A stretch of DNA of 64,000 bases from Brachybacterium massiliense. Lineage in GTDB: Bacteria > Actinomycetota > Actinomycetes > Actinomycetales > Dermabacteraceae. Of this stretch, positions 1 to 8,821 are shown piece by piece (position 1 is the first letter of the stretch; each line of letters begins with the position of its first letter). The stretch is taken from the NCBI RefSeq assembly GCF_900184245.1, contig NZ_FXXB01000008.1, forward strand, positions 1,402,146 through 1,466,145. Reading direction: 5' to 3'. Below the pieces are notes generated by a model. It worked only from the letters and a program-made list of their open reading frames with translations. It did no database searches and had not been told where the DNA came from. A program made the position numbers and the translations under genes.

Positions 1-882
1 CTCCACGTCGAGCACCGGCAGGTCGCCGTCGGTGCGGATCCGGTCCCCCTGCCCGTTGCGGTGGTGATACGCGGCGGAGAACTCCTCGATCACCTCCACC
101 TCGATCTGCGGGTCCGCGTAGCGCACCGTGTCGACGACGTAGTCGCGCTCGACGTCGATGTTCTCGTCGATGCGGTGGGTGATCTGCAGGGTGAAGAAGG
201 AGAAGCCGACGGCGCGGTCATAGGTGCCCGCGGCGAGCCAGTCCGCGCGGTATCCGCCAGGCAGCACGAAGTCCTTCGGCATCCGCCAGAAGCGCACGTG
301 GTGGCGCTTGGTGGTGGTGCCGCCCACCTCCTGCTGGTACGTGAAGTCGTGGCGCCGGCCCATCAGGTACAGATCCGAGACGGGCGCGGCCGGATAGGAG
401 CGGCGCAGCAGCGTCGAGCGCACCATCGACCAGGCCGAGGAGAGGGTCCGCTCCTCGGCGAGCACCCAGCCGGCCCGCCGCATCGCCACGTGCAGGTCCC
501 GCTCGGAGCCGTCGAAGGCCAGATTGATCGGGTCCGAGAGCACCCCCTCGGTGGTGCGGGTGCGGCCGAAGAAATAGTCCGGCAGGTAGATCCACGTCAT
601 CAGCTGATGCAGGCGCGGCAGCGTGATGTAGGTCAGCAGCACCCAGAACCCCAGCAGGTACAGCAGTCGCACCGGGGTCAGCGAGACGCCCTCGACCAGG
701 TACAGCAGCGCCAGCCACAGGGACACCACCACGCCCGCGGCGATGAACAGGTTGTCCAGCAGCGCGTACAGCTCGAACCGGGGACCGGTCGGGGTGTGCC
801 CGCGCGGATGGTCGTAGACGGGGCGCTCCTGCGGGACCGGCCGGTCCAGCGGGATCAGGCGTGAGGCGCGCGCCGGGGTCAT
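1..882 (-). CDS. LssY C-terminal domain membrane protein (3' end missing)
   Basis: The frame is open from an ATG at 882 down to the window edge, so the C-terminus is cut off. The first 294 residues show a short cytoplasmic N-terminus (MTPARASRLIPLDRPV), two hydrophobic segments near residues 38-62 and 70-90, then a soluble region with the look of the LssY-like C-terminal family (PF14067): YFFGRTRTTEGVLSDPINLA, later RHHVRFWRMP and TYDRAVGFS. In that family the domain is often fused to a DedA or PAP2 membrane domain. Here it follows only two helices, and its biochemical role is not known to me. An overlapping antisense frame is longer but has no family resemblance. The aldo/keto reductase starts divergently 107 bases away. 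Confidence 0.7.
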   Translation of the reverse strand, partial: MTPARASRLIPLDRPVPQERPVYDHPRGHTPTGPRFELYALLDNLFIAAGVVVSLWLALLYLVEGVSLTPVRLLYLLGFWVLLTYITLPRLHQLMTWIYLPDYFFGRTRTTEGVLSDPINLAFDGSERDLHVAMRRAGWVLAEERTLSSAWSMVRSTLLRRSYPAAPVSDLYLMGRRHDFTYQQEVGGTTTKRHHVRFWRMPKDFVLPGGYRADWLAAGTYDRAVGFSFFTLQITHRIDENIDVERDYVVDTVRYADPQIEVEVIEEFSAAYHHRNGQGDRIRTDGDLPVLDVE

Positions 883-988
883 CGGGGCGCACCGGTCCGC
901 GTCGGCGTCCACGGGGCGGTCCCCGTGCTCCACGAGCTCATGGGCCCATCGTAAGGTTGAGCGGTCCGCGACTTCCCAGGAGGAACCC

Positions 989-1822
989 ATGACCATCGCC
1001 TCGCTGCCGTTCCACGACGGCCGCTCCATCCCCCAGCTCGGCTACGGCGTGTTCAAGGTCGATCCGGACATCGCGGCCGACGTCACCGCGCAGGCCCTGA
1101 CCGCCGGGTACCGCCACATCGACACCGCCCGGGCGTACGACAACGAGGAGGGCGTGGGCCGCGCCGTCGCCGAGTCCGGGATCGCCCGCGAGGACCTGTT
1201 CATCACCACCAAGCTGTGGAACGACTCCCACGCCTACGACGACGCGATCGCGGCCTGCGAGGCCTCGCTCGAGCGGCTCGGCCTCGACTACCTCGACCTG
1301 TACCTGGTGCACTGGGCCGTGCCCGCGCAGGGGCAGTACGTCGAGGCGTGGAAGGCGCTGATCACGCTGCAGGAGCGCGGCCTGGTGCGCTCGATCGGCG
1401 TCTCCAACCATCCCCGCCCGCAGCTCGAGGAGATCATCGAGGCGACCGGCGTGGTCCCCGCGATCCACCAGATCGAGCTGCACCCCTACTTCCAGCAGCG
1501 AGACCTGCGCGCGCTGCACGCCGAGCACGGCATCCTCACCCAGGGCTGGGGCCCGCTGGGCCAGGGCAAGTCCGATCTGCTCGAGAACGAGACGATCACC
1601 TCGATCGCCGCCGCGCACGGCATCACGCCCGCGCAGACGGTGCTGGCCTGGCACCTCGCCCACGGCTTCGTCACCATCCCGAAGTCGGTCACGCCCTCAC
1701 GGATCGTGGAGAACCTCGCCTCCGTCGACGTGACGCTCACCGCCGAGGAGGTCGCGGCGATCGACGCGCTGGACCGCCCGGACGGCCGCGGCGGCGCGGA
1801 CCCGGCCACCAAGACCGCCTGA
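989..1822 (+). CDS. Aldo/keto reductase, 2,5-diketogluconate reductase type
   Basis: This 277-residue protein should be a cytosolic NADPH-dependent carbonyl reductase of the AKR5-like group. The catalytic tetrad is visible as Asp45 and Tyr50 (DTARAYDNEEGVG), Lys75 (TTKLW) and His108 (YLVHWAVP). The NADP-binding end carries IPKSVTPSRIVENL near residue 235. Length is normal for the family. The ATG has a strong ribosome site (AGGAGG, 5 bases upstream) and a TAAGGT box lies at 952-957, so it probably has its own promoter. The natural substrate cannot be told from sequence; DkgA-type enzymes accept many small aldehydes and keto sugars. Nothing is unusual in composition. Confidence 0.9.
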   Translation: MTIASLPFHDGRSIPQLGYGVFKVDPDIAADVTAQALTAGYRHIDTARAYDNEEGVGRAVAESGIAREDLFITTKLWNDSHAYDDAIAACEASLERLGLDYLDLYLVHWAVPAQGQYVEAWKALITLQERGLVRSIGVSNHPRPQLEEIIEATGVVPAIHQIELHPYFQQRDLRALHAEHGILTQGWGPLGQGKSDLLENETITSIAAAHGITPAQTVLAWHLAHGFVTIPKSVTPSRIVENLASVDVTLTAEEVAAIDALDRPDGRGGADPATKTA

Positions 1823-1922
1823 GGCCCGGCGGGACGGGGGTGCCTGGGCGCCTCCCCCGCGCTGGCCTTCCCCGAAGTGACCACGCCCGCTGCGGCCTCC
1901 CCCTAGGTGACCGAACAGTAGC

Positions 1923-1995
1923 TGGCGGATGAGCGCACGCTCTTCGTATATAGGAAGAGCGTGCGCCTATCCGCCACCTCCCGGGATCGTCCCGG
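1923..1995. repeat. Long-stem hairpin followed by a short hairpin
   Basis: The 352-base gap between the reductase and the next gene holds an inverted repeat with arms at 1923-1944 and 1955-1976. The 22-base arms differ at two positions only, and the pairing extends inward by C1945-G1954 to leave an AT-rich loop (GTATATAG). A second, perfect 6-bp hairpin (CCGGGA TCG TCCCGG) follows at 1981-1995. There is no run of T after either stem, so a classical terminator is uncertain. A bidirectional terminator, a protein-binding palindrome or a small repetitive element are all possible. The rest of the gap holds only the promoter listed next. Confidence 0.6.
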
Positions 1996-2110
1996 CCCCC
2001 GGCCCCCGGCGCAGGGACCCAGCGGGACGCGGCGCGGCGGGGGCCCCGCCGGCGCGGGGCGCGGGCTCGCACGTGACCGGCCCAGCTCCCGCGTCGCTCG
2101 CCGCCGGATC

Positions 2111-2138
2111 CTGACGTGGCCTGCGCCTCGGCTACAGT
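2111..2138 (+). promoter_or_regulatory. Promoter of the 1189-residue surface protein gene
   Basis: A -35-like CTGACG (2111-2116) is followed after 16 bases by a -10 TACAGT (2133-2138). The predicted leader is about 30 bases and carries a GAGGGGG ribosome site at 2160-2166, in front of the GTG start at 2175. An ATG at 2159 is out of frame with the gene. Confidence 0.5.
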
Positions 2139-2174
2139 GAGCCGAGTTCGGAGTCGACATGAGGGGGAAGCGTC

Positions 2175-5100
2175 GTGGACGGGGTCGAAGCAGGCCAGGG
2201 CAGGGGCAGGCCGCGGCGCACGGCTCTGATCATCACGGCGGCGGTCGCGGCCCTCGCACTGGTGATCGGCGCGGTCGTCGTGGGGGTGCCGTGGCTGCGT
2301 CAGTCGGACGCCGCCGCGGACATGGGCGCCACTGAGATCTCCGGGGCCGATCCCTCCGATTCCGACGGCTCCTCCGGCACCGGCTCGCCCGGCACCGGCT
2401 CGTCCGGCATCGAGCAGGAGCTCGCCGCCGGCACCACCGAGGTTCGGGTCGCCGAGGCGGGCGTGGACCGCACCGCCCTCGCCCGCATCACCATCGACCC
2501 CGCCGAGGACGTCGTGCTCTCGGAGCGGGGCTCCGCCGTGCTCACCGCTGCGGGCGGGACCGGTCCGCTCTCCGCCACGTCCTTCGTCGCGGTGAGGGAC
2601 GGTGTCATCACCGTGGAGTCCTCCTCCCCCGTCGCGGTGCACCTCGAGGTCCTGGCGCTCTTCGACGGCGGCGCCGAGACGGCCGGATCGCTGCGGCTGC
2701 TGCCCGCGGCCGTGCAGGTCGTGAGCACGGAGGCCGGGATCGGCACGGATGACCTCACCGCTGCGCAGGACGTCTACGTGGGCGGCTTCGCTGTGCCCCA
2801 GGGCACGCCCCATGCCCTAGCCCGGATCACCGCCACCTTCGCGGCGCCGACGGCCGTGACGCTCTCCGATCAGGTGCTGCACTTCCCTCAGGGCACCTCG
2901 ACCACCACCACGGTGCTCAGCACCGTCGACGATGCCGTCAGCCTCTCCGCCGCGAGCCCCGGGGACCTCGAGATCGATGTGATCGGCTATGTGACCGCCG
3001 CCGACGCCACGGCTCCTCCCGGTGCCGAGGTCGACTCCACGACGGCCGGTGCCGTGATGGGAGTGTCCTCGCAGGCTCCGCAGCAGCTCGAGTTCACCGG
3101 CGGCACTCCTGCGCAGGTGGATCTCGGTGCTGTGCACGCCACCGCCGTGATCGGCCTGCTCTCCCCGGGATCCGACAGCGCCGGCACCATCACCAGCACC
3201 TATGACGACAACGCCCGCCACCGCGGCACGGCCGTGACCGCGGATGCCGAGCGCGCCGGCGAGCTGGTGATAGTCTCCGCGGAGGACCCTCAGCTCACCG
3301 CCGACGTGGACGCGCAGGCGGAGTTCCTGCCCGTCGCGATCGTGCAGCCGCAGGAGGTCGACCGCGGCGAGGACGTCACCGTGACGATGGACTCCTTCCC
3401 CGGCGGCGCGATCGATGCCGAGCACGGGATCGTCCGCATCGAGGGGACGTTCCGTGCACCCCACCGGATCGCCTCGATCGCCGTGGCGGTGAACGGCGAG
3501 GAGGTCACGCCGAGCGCGCCGCTCCGCCTCGATGGGAACGGCGGCACCTGGCACCAAGACATCATCCCCGCGCAGAGCGGTCCGTTGGAGATCACGGTCA
3601 CCGCGACCGACGTCGGCGGCGCCACGGCGACCGCGACCTGGGACGGCACCGTGACCGTCCCGTCGGACGACGCCCTGGTCCTCTCCCCGCAGGCGCAGAT
3701 CCTCACCCCCGAGGCCACGGCCGGGATGACGCAGGAGAGCGCGGCGGTCCTCTCCTCCGCGGAGGCACCCGGCTACGGGATCGGCGACGTGATCGTCGCA
3801 GGTGCCTCCGACGGTCTCCCCGACGGCACGCTCGGGCAGGTGCTCGCGCTCCGCTACGAGCAGGGCCGCTGGCTCACGATCCTCGGGCCCGCCACCTTGG
3901 GCAACGTGATCCTGCAGGGTGAGTTCGACGAGGTCCTCGACCGTGGGGACTCGGACGAGATCGTGCAGCGAGGCGCCGACGGTGCTGAGCAGCCCCTCAC
4001 CACCCCGGCCCCCGGTGCCGTCGGCGGTGTCGGTGCCGGGGCGACGGTCCCCGCCGGTGTGACGGGCGCCGGCCCCGTCGACCCGGCGTTCCCGGGCATC
4101 GCGCCCGCCCGGCCGACCTTCCCGCGCATGGACGGTTCGGCCGGGGAGCCGCGGGAGATCGCGTCCGACGAGACCTACGGCCTGCTCGCGCACAGCTGCG
4201 ACGAGGAGCTCGAATCGATCCCGCTGGCTGCCGAGGAGGGCAAGGGCACCTCGTCGGACGGACTGTGGTCGCTGAGCGGTTCGGCGGAGCTCGACCTCTC
4301 CGTGACGTGCGAGGCGAAGCTGGGGGTGCGAATCGCGTACAGCGCCGAGTACAAGCCCGAGGGCGCGATCGCCGTGGGTCTCGACGCGGTCCACTTCCTG
4401 AACACGATCCAGGTCCTCGAGGACGACGCCACGGAGCAGATCGGCGGGGTGCTGACCACGGCCGGCTCCCTGTTCGAGAGCGACTGGACGATGAGCACCT
4501 CCCTCCTGGGCTCGGCGGAGATGTCCGTCGGGCTCAGCGGCAGCGCGAAAGGCGACATCTCCACGGTCGACGACGAGTTCGACGCGCACCTCCCGCTCGC
4601 CCGGACCACGTTCTTCCTCGGACCGGTCCCCGTCACCCTCGACGGGGACGTCACCCTCACCCCCCGCATCTCACTCAACGCGACCGGTGAGTTCGACCTG
4701 ACCAGCACGTTCTCCGGGTCCGTGGAGGGTGGCCTCACCCTGCAGCGCAGCACCGGGATCACGCCGCTGTCCGCGCTGGACACCGGTCTGGCCACGACGA
4801 TGTCCGGGACGGCGAGCGCGACGGCCACCGCGTCCCTCGCCGTGGAGCCGACCCTGACCCTGTACAAGACGATCTCGCTCGGGTATTCCGCGACTCCCAC
4901 GGCGGAGGCGACGGCCGAGGGCGAGTTCTCGGCATCGGACGGCAGCTCCTTCTCCCTCGCCGATCCGGACGCCACAGCCGGGAAGGCCGCCGACGACGAC
5001 CTCACACTGACCACGAAGGGTCGGCGCTACCTCGGCCTCGAGGGCTCCTTCACGGTCGGGCTCGACCTCGAGCGCGAGCTGGCGGTGTTCCCCGGCGTGC

Positions 5101-5744
5101 TCACGGCGCTCGAGACCGCGGGCGTGCCGCTCGAGGTCACCGTGGTCGACGAGACCTTCTCCACCGAGACCGTCGCGGAGACGATCCTGTGGGAGTACTC
5201 CTACCCGGAGGATCTGGACCCGGAGACCTACGAGCCGGAGATCCCCGAGCCGGACTTCAGCGATGACGGCGCCGAGATGCTCGCCGAGCTCGAGGGGAAG
5301 ACCTTCGTGTTCTCCTCCGGTGCGGGCGCCTGGGGGACGAGCTACGAGATGGGCGCCGACGGCACCTTCACCGGGACCTACCATGACTCCGAGATGGGCG
5401 CGGGCGTCCGGTTCGTGGCCGAGTTCGAGGGCCGTTTCGAGGTCGGTGAACAGATCGACGAGACCACCTATGCGCTGGAGCTGGCAGAGTTCACGCGCAC
5501 CTCGCCGGCGAGCGGCACGGAGGACGCCGACGGGATCACGATCGAGTACCGGGACTCGGTGTACGGATTCGACCAGTGCCGTGACTTCCGCCTGCTGCTG
5601 CCCGACACGCCCACGAGCAGCCTAAACGAAGGCCAGAAGCTGTGGGCGGGCGGGCACTCCACGGACTCGACGCTGCGGGTCTTCGCCGTCACCTGCCACG
5701 AAGAAGACCGGCAGGAGGACATCCTGCACAACGAGATGGTCTGA
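2175..5744 (+). CDS. Large anchored extracellular multidomain beta protein
   Basis: I do not recognise this 1189-residue protein as a whole. It has a basic N-terminus (GRGRPRR), one membrane anchor at residues 16-40, and a Gly/Ser/Asp linker, so nearly all of it should lie outside the cell. Residues 80-390 contain about three beta-rich modules; the second ends in DLEIDVIGYV, which resembles the DVxGYx ending of a beta-sandwich repeat common in actinobacterial exoproteins. An Ig-like region follows near 400-500, then a Gly/Pro/Ala-rich linker. A long strand-rich region spans 660-1010 (Thr/Ser-rich, alternating). A separate 150-residue domain starting at LEGKTFVFSSGAGAWG and containing two Cys closes the protein. 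No catalytic motif or LPXTG signal is visible. A structural or adhesive role is inference. The GTG start is set by the ribosome site and the frame. Confidence 0.75.
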   Translation: MDGVEAGQGRGRPRRTALIITAAVAALALVIGAVVVGVPWLRQSDAAADMGATEISGADPSDSDGSSGTGSPGTGSSGIEQELAAGTTEVRVAEAGVDRTALARITIDPAEDVVLSERGSAVLTAAGGTGPLSATSFVAVRDGVITVESSSPVAVHLEVLALFDGGAETAGSLRLLPAAVQVVSTEAGIGTDDLTAAQDVYVGGFAVPQGTPHALARITATFAAPTAVTLSDQVLHFPQGTSTTTTVLSTVDDAVSLSAASPGDLEIDVIGYVTAADATAPPGAEVDSTTAGAVMGVSSQAPQQLEFTGGTPAQVDLGAVHATAVIGLLSPGSDSAGTITSTYDDNARHRGTAVTADAERAGELVIVSAEDPQLTADVDAQAEFLPVAIVQPQEVDRGEDVTVTMDSFPGGAIDAEHGIVRIEGTFRAPHRIASIAVAVNGEEVTPSAPLRLDGNGGTWHQDIIPAQSGPLEITVTATDVGGATATATWDGTVTVPSDDALVLSPQAQILTPEATAGMTQESAAVLSSAEAPGYGIGDVIVAGASDGLPDGTLGQVLALRYEQGRWLTILGPATLGNVILQGEFDEVLDRGDSDEIVQRGADGAEQPLTTPAPGAVGGVGAGATVPAGVTGAGPVDPAFPGIAPARPTFPRMDGSAGEPREIASDETYGLLAHSCDEELESIPLAAEEGKGTSSDGLWSLSGSAELDLSVTCEAKLGVRIAYSAEYKPEGAIAVGLDAVHFLNTIQVLEDDATEQIGGVLTTAGSLFESDWTMSTSLLGSAEMSVGLSGSAKGDISTVDDEFDAHLPLARTTFFLGPVPVTLDGDVTLTPRISLNATGEFDLTSTFSGSVEGGLTLQRSTGITPLSALDTGLATTMSGTASATATASLAVEPTLTLYKTISLGYSATPTAEATAEGEFSASDGSSFSLADPDATAGKAADDDLTLTTKGRRYLGLEGSFTVGLDLERELAVFPGVLTALETAGVPLEVTVVDETFSTETVAETILWEYSYPEDLDPETYEPEIPEPDFSDDGAEMLAELEGKTFVFSSGAGAWGTSYEMGADGTFTGTYHDSEMGAGVRFVAEFEGRFEVGEQIDETTYALELAEFTRTSPASGTEDADGITIEYRDSVYGFDQCRDFRLLLPDTPTSSLNEGQKLWAGGHSTDSTLRVFAVTCHEEDRQEDILHNEMV

Positions 5745-5771
5745 ACGCCACCGCGAACCGGCGGCTCCGGC

Positions 5772-6536
5772 TCAGTAGTAGACCGCGAGCGGCCCCGTCG
5801 GCCCGTCGATGACCTGCACCGGGGTGTCGAACACGCGGGTGAGGACGTCGCCGCTCATGATCTCGTCGACCGGTCCCGCCTCGACCACGCCGCCGTTCTT
5901 CATGGCGATGATGTGGTCCGCGTAGTGCGCGGCGAAGTTGATGTCGTGCAGCACCACCACGATGGTGCGCCCCAGCTCGCGCGCGGCATCGCGCAGCCGC
6001 CCCATCATCTGCACGCTGTGGCGCATGTCGAGATTGTTCAGCGGCTCGTCCAGCAGCACGTACTCGGTGTCCTGGGCGAGCACCATCGCCACGTAGGCCC
6101 GCTGACGCTGGCCTCCCGAGAGCTGGTCGAGGTAGCGGTCCTCGAGCTCGTCGAGGTTCAGGAAGTCGATCGCCTCGGTGATCTTCTGCTCGTCGAGCTT
6201 GGTCAGGCGCCCCTTGGAGTAGGGGAAGCGGCCGAAGCCCACCAGCTGGCGCACGGTGAGGCGGGTGATGAAGTGGTTCTCCTGGCGCAGCACCGAGAGG
6301 ATCTTGGCGAGGTCCTTCGAGGCGGTCGAGGAGATGTCGTACCCGGCCACCTCGATCGAGCCCTCGTCGATGCCCAGCAGGCGACCCACCATGGTGAGCA
6401 TCGTGGACTTGCCCGCCCCGTTCGGTCCCACCAGGGCGGTGACGCCGCCGGAGGGGATCTGTGTGGTGACCGGGCCGATGGTGACGGTCTCGGCACCCGA
6501 GGTGTAGCGCTTCTGCACGGCGTCGATGGTGATCAC
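5772..6536 (-). CDS. Ferric-siderophore ABC transporter ATPase
   Basis: This is the 254-residue cytoplasmic ATPase of an iron-complex importer (FecE/FepC family). Walker A (GPNGAGKS) lies near residue 38, the ABC signature LSGGQRQRAYVAM near 139, Walker B (YVLLDEPLNNLD) near 160 and the switch His in VVVLHDINFAAHYAD near 192. It starts with GTG, and this start overlaps the stop of the upstream permease as GTGA, which fits translational coupling. It is the last of four genes transcribed from the iron-box promoter near 9.9 kb. The chelate imported cannot be read from the ATPase. Confidence 0.92.
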   Translation of the reverse strand: MITIDAVQKRYTSGAETVTIGPVTTQIPSGGVTALVGPNGAGKSTMLTMVGRLLGIDEGSIEVAGYDISSTASKDLAKILSVLRQENHFITRLTVRQLVGFGRFPYSKGRLTKLDEQKITEAIDFLNLDELEDRYLDQLSGGQRQRAYVAMVLAQDTEYVLLDEPLNNLDMRHSVQMMGRLRDAARELGRTIVVVLHDINFAAHYADHIIAMKNGGVVEAGPVDEIMSGDVLTRVFDTPVQVIDGPTGPLAVYY

Positions 6537-7690
6537 AGGCGCCCCTTCCGCATGATGACGAGGAGGAACACGGAGCCTCCGACGAGTTCGATGATGATGG
6601 AGACCACGCCCTGCGCGTAGAACACGTGGTTCATCACGAAGTAGGCGCCGGCGAGGACCACGAAACCGGTGAGCGCACCGATCGGGAACAGCAGGCGATG
6701 GTCATGGGTTCCGGCGAGCTGGTAGGTGAGCGTCGCGACCAGGAAGCCGAAGAAGGTCATGGGGCCGACGAGGGCGGTGGAGACCGCCATCAGGATCGAG
6801 ACCAGCACCAGCATGCAGATGGTCTGGCGGCCGTGGTCCACGCCCACGTTGATGCACACGTCGCGGCCCAGGGAGATGACGTTGAGCCGGCGCGCGTTGG
6901 CCATGATCAGCAGCCCGGCGATGGCGATCATCGGGATGGCGTAGGGCAGGTACTCGGAGCTCGCGTTGGTGACGGAGCCGAACAGCCGGGCGGTGAGCAC
7001 GTCGAACTCGCTCGGGGTGAGCAGGCGCTGCATGAAGGAGGAGACCGCCCCCATGCCGCCACCGATGATGATGCCCACCAGCAGCATCACCTGGATGTTG
7101 GCGTACTTGCCGCGCAGCAGCCAGCCGTAGAGCAGCACCGACAGTCCCACCATCAGCGCGACCTGGAGCAGGAACTGCCCGGTGCCCTGCAGTGCGACCA
7201 CCCCGGCCACGCCGAGGGTGTACACGGCGGCCGTCTGGATCACGGTGTAGAGGGATTCGAAGCCCATGATCGACGGGGTGATGATGCGGTTGTTGGTGAC
7301 GGTCTGGAAGGTGATCGTGGCGACCGACTGGCAGAACGCGACCATCGCCATCACCACCAGGTTGGTGGTACGCATCTCGGCGATCAGCCAGAAGCCGCGC
7401 GAGCCCGGGGGCATCGGGTTGCCGACGGCGAGCAGGCCGGAGGCGAAGGCGAGGGCGAGCAGCGTCAGCGACACGAGCACGATCAGGTAGCGCCGACGGG
7501 AGCGCGCATCGGGGAACGCGCCGGAGCCTCCGCGCACGCGGCGGGGCGCGCCGATCACCTCGAGGTCGCCGACGAGGTCCGCCGGGGACGTACTGACCTC
7601 GGGGCTGGTGCTCTCGTCCTCGACGGCGGTGAACCGACGCTCGCCGTGGTGGGTCAGGACGCGCTGCGGGGCGGGGTGGCGGTCAGCCAT
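6533..7690 (-). CDS. Iron-siderophore ABC permease (FecCD family), second subunit
   Basis: The 385-residue permease has an unusually long hydrophilic N-terminus of about 70 residues, then roughly nine to ten hydrophobic helices with the FecCD family pattern: RTTNLVVMAMVAFCQSVATITFQTVTNNRI, then the Gly-rich coupling region near SVGRDVC-like ISLGRDVCINVGVD, then TALVGPMTFFGFLVATLTYQLAG. It should pair with the adjacent permease to form the membrane channel. Its ATG overlaps the previous gene by 8 bases and its stop overlaps the ATPase start. This tight packing supports one mRNA. The family usually has about 330 residues, and the excess is the N-terminal tail. Confidence 0.9.
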   Translation of the reverse strand: MADRHPAPQRVLTHHGERRFTAVEDESTSPEVSTSPADLVGDLEVIGAPRRVRGGSGAFPDARSRRRYLIVLVSLTLLALAFASGLLAVGNPMPPGSRGFWLIAEMRTTNLVVMAMVAFCQSVATITFQTVTNNRIITPSIMGFESLYTVIQTAAVYTLGVAGVVALQGTGQFLLQVALMVGLSVLLYGWLLRGKYANIQVMLLVGIIIGGGMGAVSSFMQRLLTPSEFDVLTARLFGSVTNASSEYLPYAIPMIAIAGLLIMANARRLNVISLGRDVCINVGVDHGRQTICMLVLVSILMAVSTALVGPMTFFGFLVATLTYQLAGTHDHRLLFPIGALTGFVVLAGAYFVMNHVFYAQGVVSIIIELVGGSVFLLVIMRKGRL

Positions 7691-8681
7691 GTCGACGCTG
7701 CCTCGTCAGCAGGAGGATGAACACGGCCGCGCCCACGATCCCGAGGATCAGGGAGACCGGCACCTCGAAGGGCATGATGATGGTGCGCCCGATCAGGTCG
7801 CAGACGGTGACGATCGCGATGCCCAGCAGGCACACCCAGGGCAGGTTGGAGCGGAGGTCGTCGCCGCGGATCATGGAGACCACGTTGGGCACGATCAGGC
7901 CAAGGAACGGCAGATTGCCCACCACCACGGTGACCACGCCGGTGGCGATCGCGACCAGCCCGGTGCCCATCAGCAGCACTTGCTGGTAGTTCACGCCCAC
8001 GTTGGTGGCGATGTCCTCGCCGAGCCCGGCGACGGTGAGGCGGTCGGCCACGATGAACACGGCGACGCCGACGAGCAGCACGATCCACAGCACCTCGTAG
8101 CTGCCGCGCAGCACGGAGGTGAACGAGCCCGCGAACCAGACGCCGAGGTTCTGTAGTGCGTCGAACTGCAGCGCGATGAAGGTGGAGACGGAGCCGACCA
8201 CCGCGCCGAGCATGATCCCGATGATCGGCACGATCAGCGAGCTGCGCAGGGTGACCTTGCGCAGGAACAGGAAGAACACCATCGTGCCCACGAAGGAGAA
8301 GATGATCGCGACGGTCATCTTGGTCAGCAGGCCTGCCCCCGGGGCGATGATCATCACCGCGATCAGGCCCAGACCCGCCCATTCGGTGGTGCCGGTGGTG
8401 GAGGGCTCGACGAAGCGGTTCTGCGTCATCAGCTGCATGATCAGCCCCGACATCGCCATCGCGGCGCCGGCGAGCACCAGGGCGATGGTGCGGGGGATGC
8501 GCGTGATCGCGAACATCTGGGCGCCGTCGTCTGCCCCGAAGATGTCGTAGACACCTGTGAACAGGGAGGCGACCAGCAGCAGTGCGACCACGGCAATGCC
8601 GATGACGAGCTTGCCGTCGATCAGCTTTTCCCGACCGCGCCGCGCCAGGGGCGGTGCGGCGGTCAGCGTGGGAGAGGACAT
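7683..8681 (-). CDS. Iron-siderophore ABC permease (FecCD family), first subunit
   Basis: This is a 332-residue integral membrane subunit of the same importer. RIPRTIALVLAGAAMAMSGLIMQ near residue 65 is the signature start of the FecCD family, and LPFLGLIVPNVVSMIRGDD near 265 is the conserved C-terminal half motif. I place the start at ATG 8681 because AGGAG sits 6 bases upstream. A longer frame from 8759 adds 26 residues without a ribosome site. It is preceded by a 140-base gap with a strong hairpin after the binding-protein gene, so its expression may be lower than that of the binding protein. Confidence 0.92.
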   Translation of the reverse strand: MSSPTLTAAPPLARRGREKLIDGKLVIGIAVVALLLVASLFTGVYDIFGADDGAQMFAITRIPRTIALVLAGAAMAMSGLIMQLMTQNRFVEPSTTGTTEWAGLGLIAVMIIAPGAGLLTKMTVAIIFSFVGTMVFFLFLRKVTLRSSLIVPIIGIMLGAVVGSVSTFIALQFDALQNLGVWFAGSFTSVLRGSYEVLWIVLLVGVAVFIVADRLTVAGLGEDIATNVGVNYQQVLLMGTGLVAIATGVVTVVVGNLPFLGLIVPNVVSMIRGDDLRSNLPWVCLLGIAIVTVCDLIGRTIIMPFEVPVSLILGIVGAAVFILLLTRQRRHG

Positions 8682-8760
8682 CGGTTCTCCTGGAGGGGGA
8701 AGAGGGCGGGCCGATCGCGTCGCGGTCCCGGCGCCTCCGGTGACGATACGCGGACGCACT

Positions 8761-8799
8761 GCACGGCGGGCGGGACTTCCGGGGTCCTGCCCGCCGTGC
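8761..8799. promoter_or_regulatory. Intercistronic hairpin in the siderophore operon
   Basis: Arms at 8761-8776 and 8784-8799 pair over 15 of 16 positions around a 7-base loop. The hairpin lies 22 bases after the binding-protein stop and about 80 bases before the first permease start, on the transcribed strand. Such a position suits partial termination or protection of the upstream message from 3' decay, giving more binding protein than membrane subunits. There is no T-run. The structure is seen; the role is inference. Confidence 0.55.
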
Positions 8800-8821
8800 G
8801 GTGCTCAGCGCGGGACGTGGC

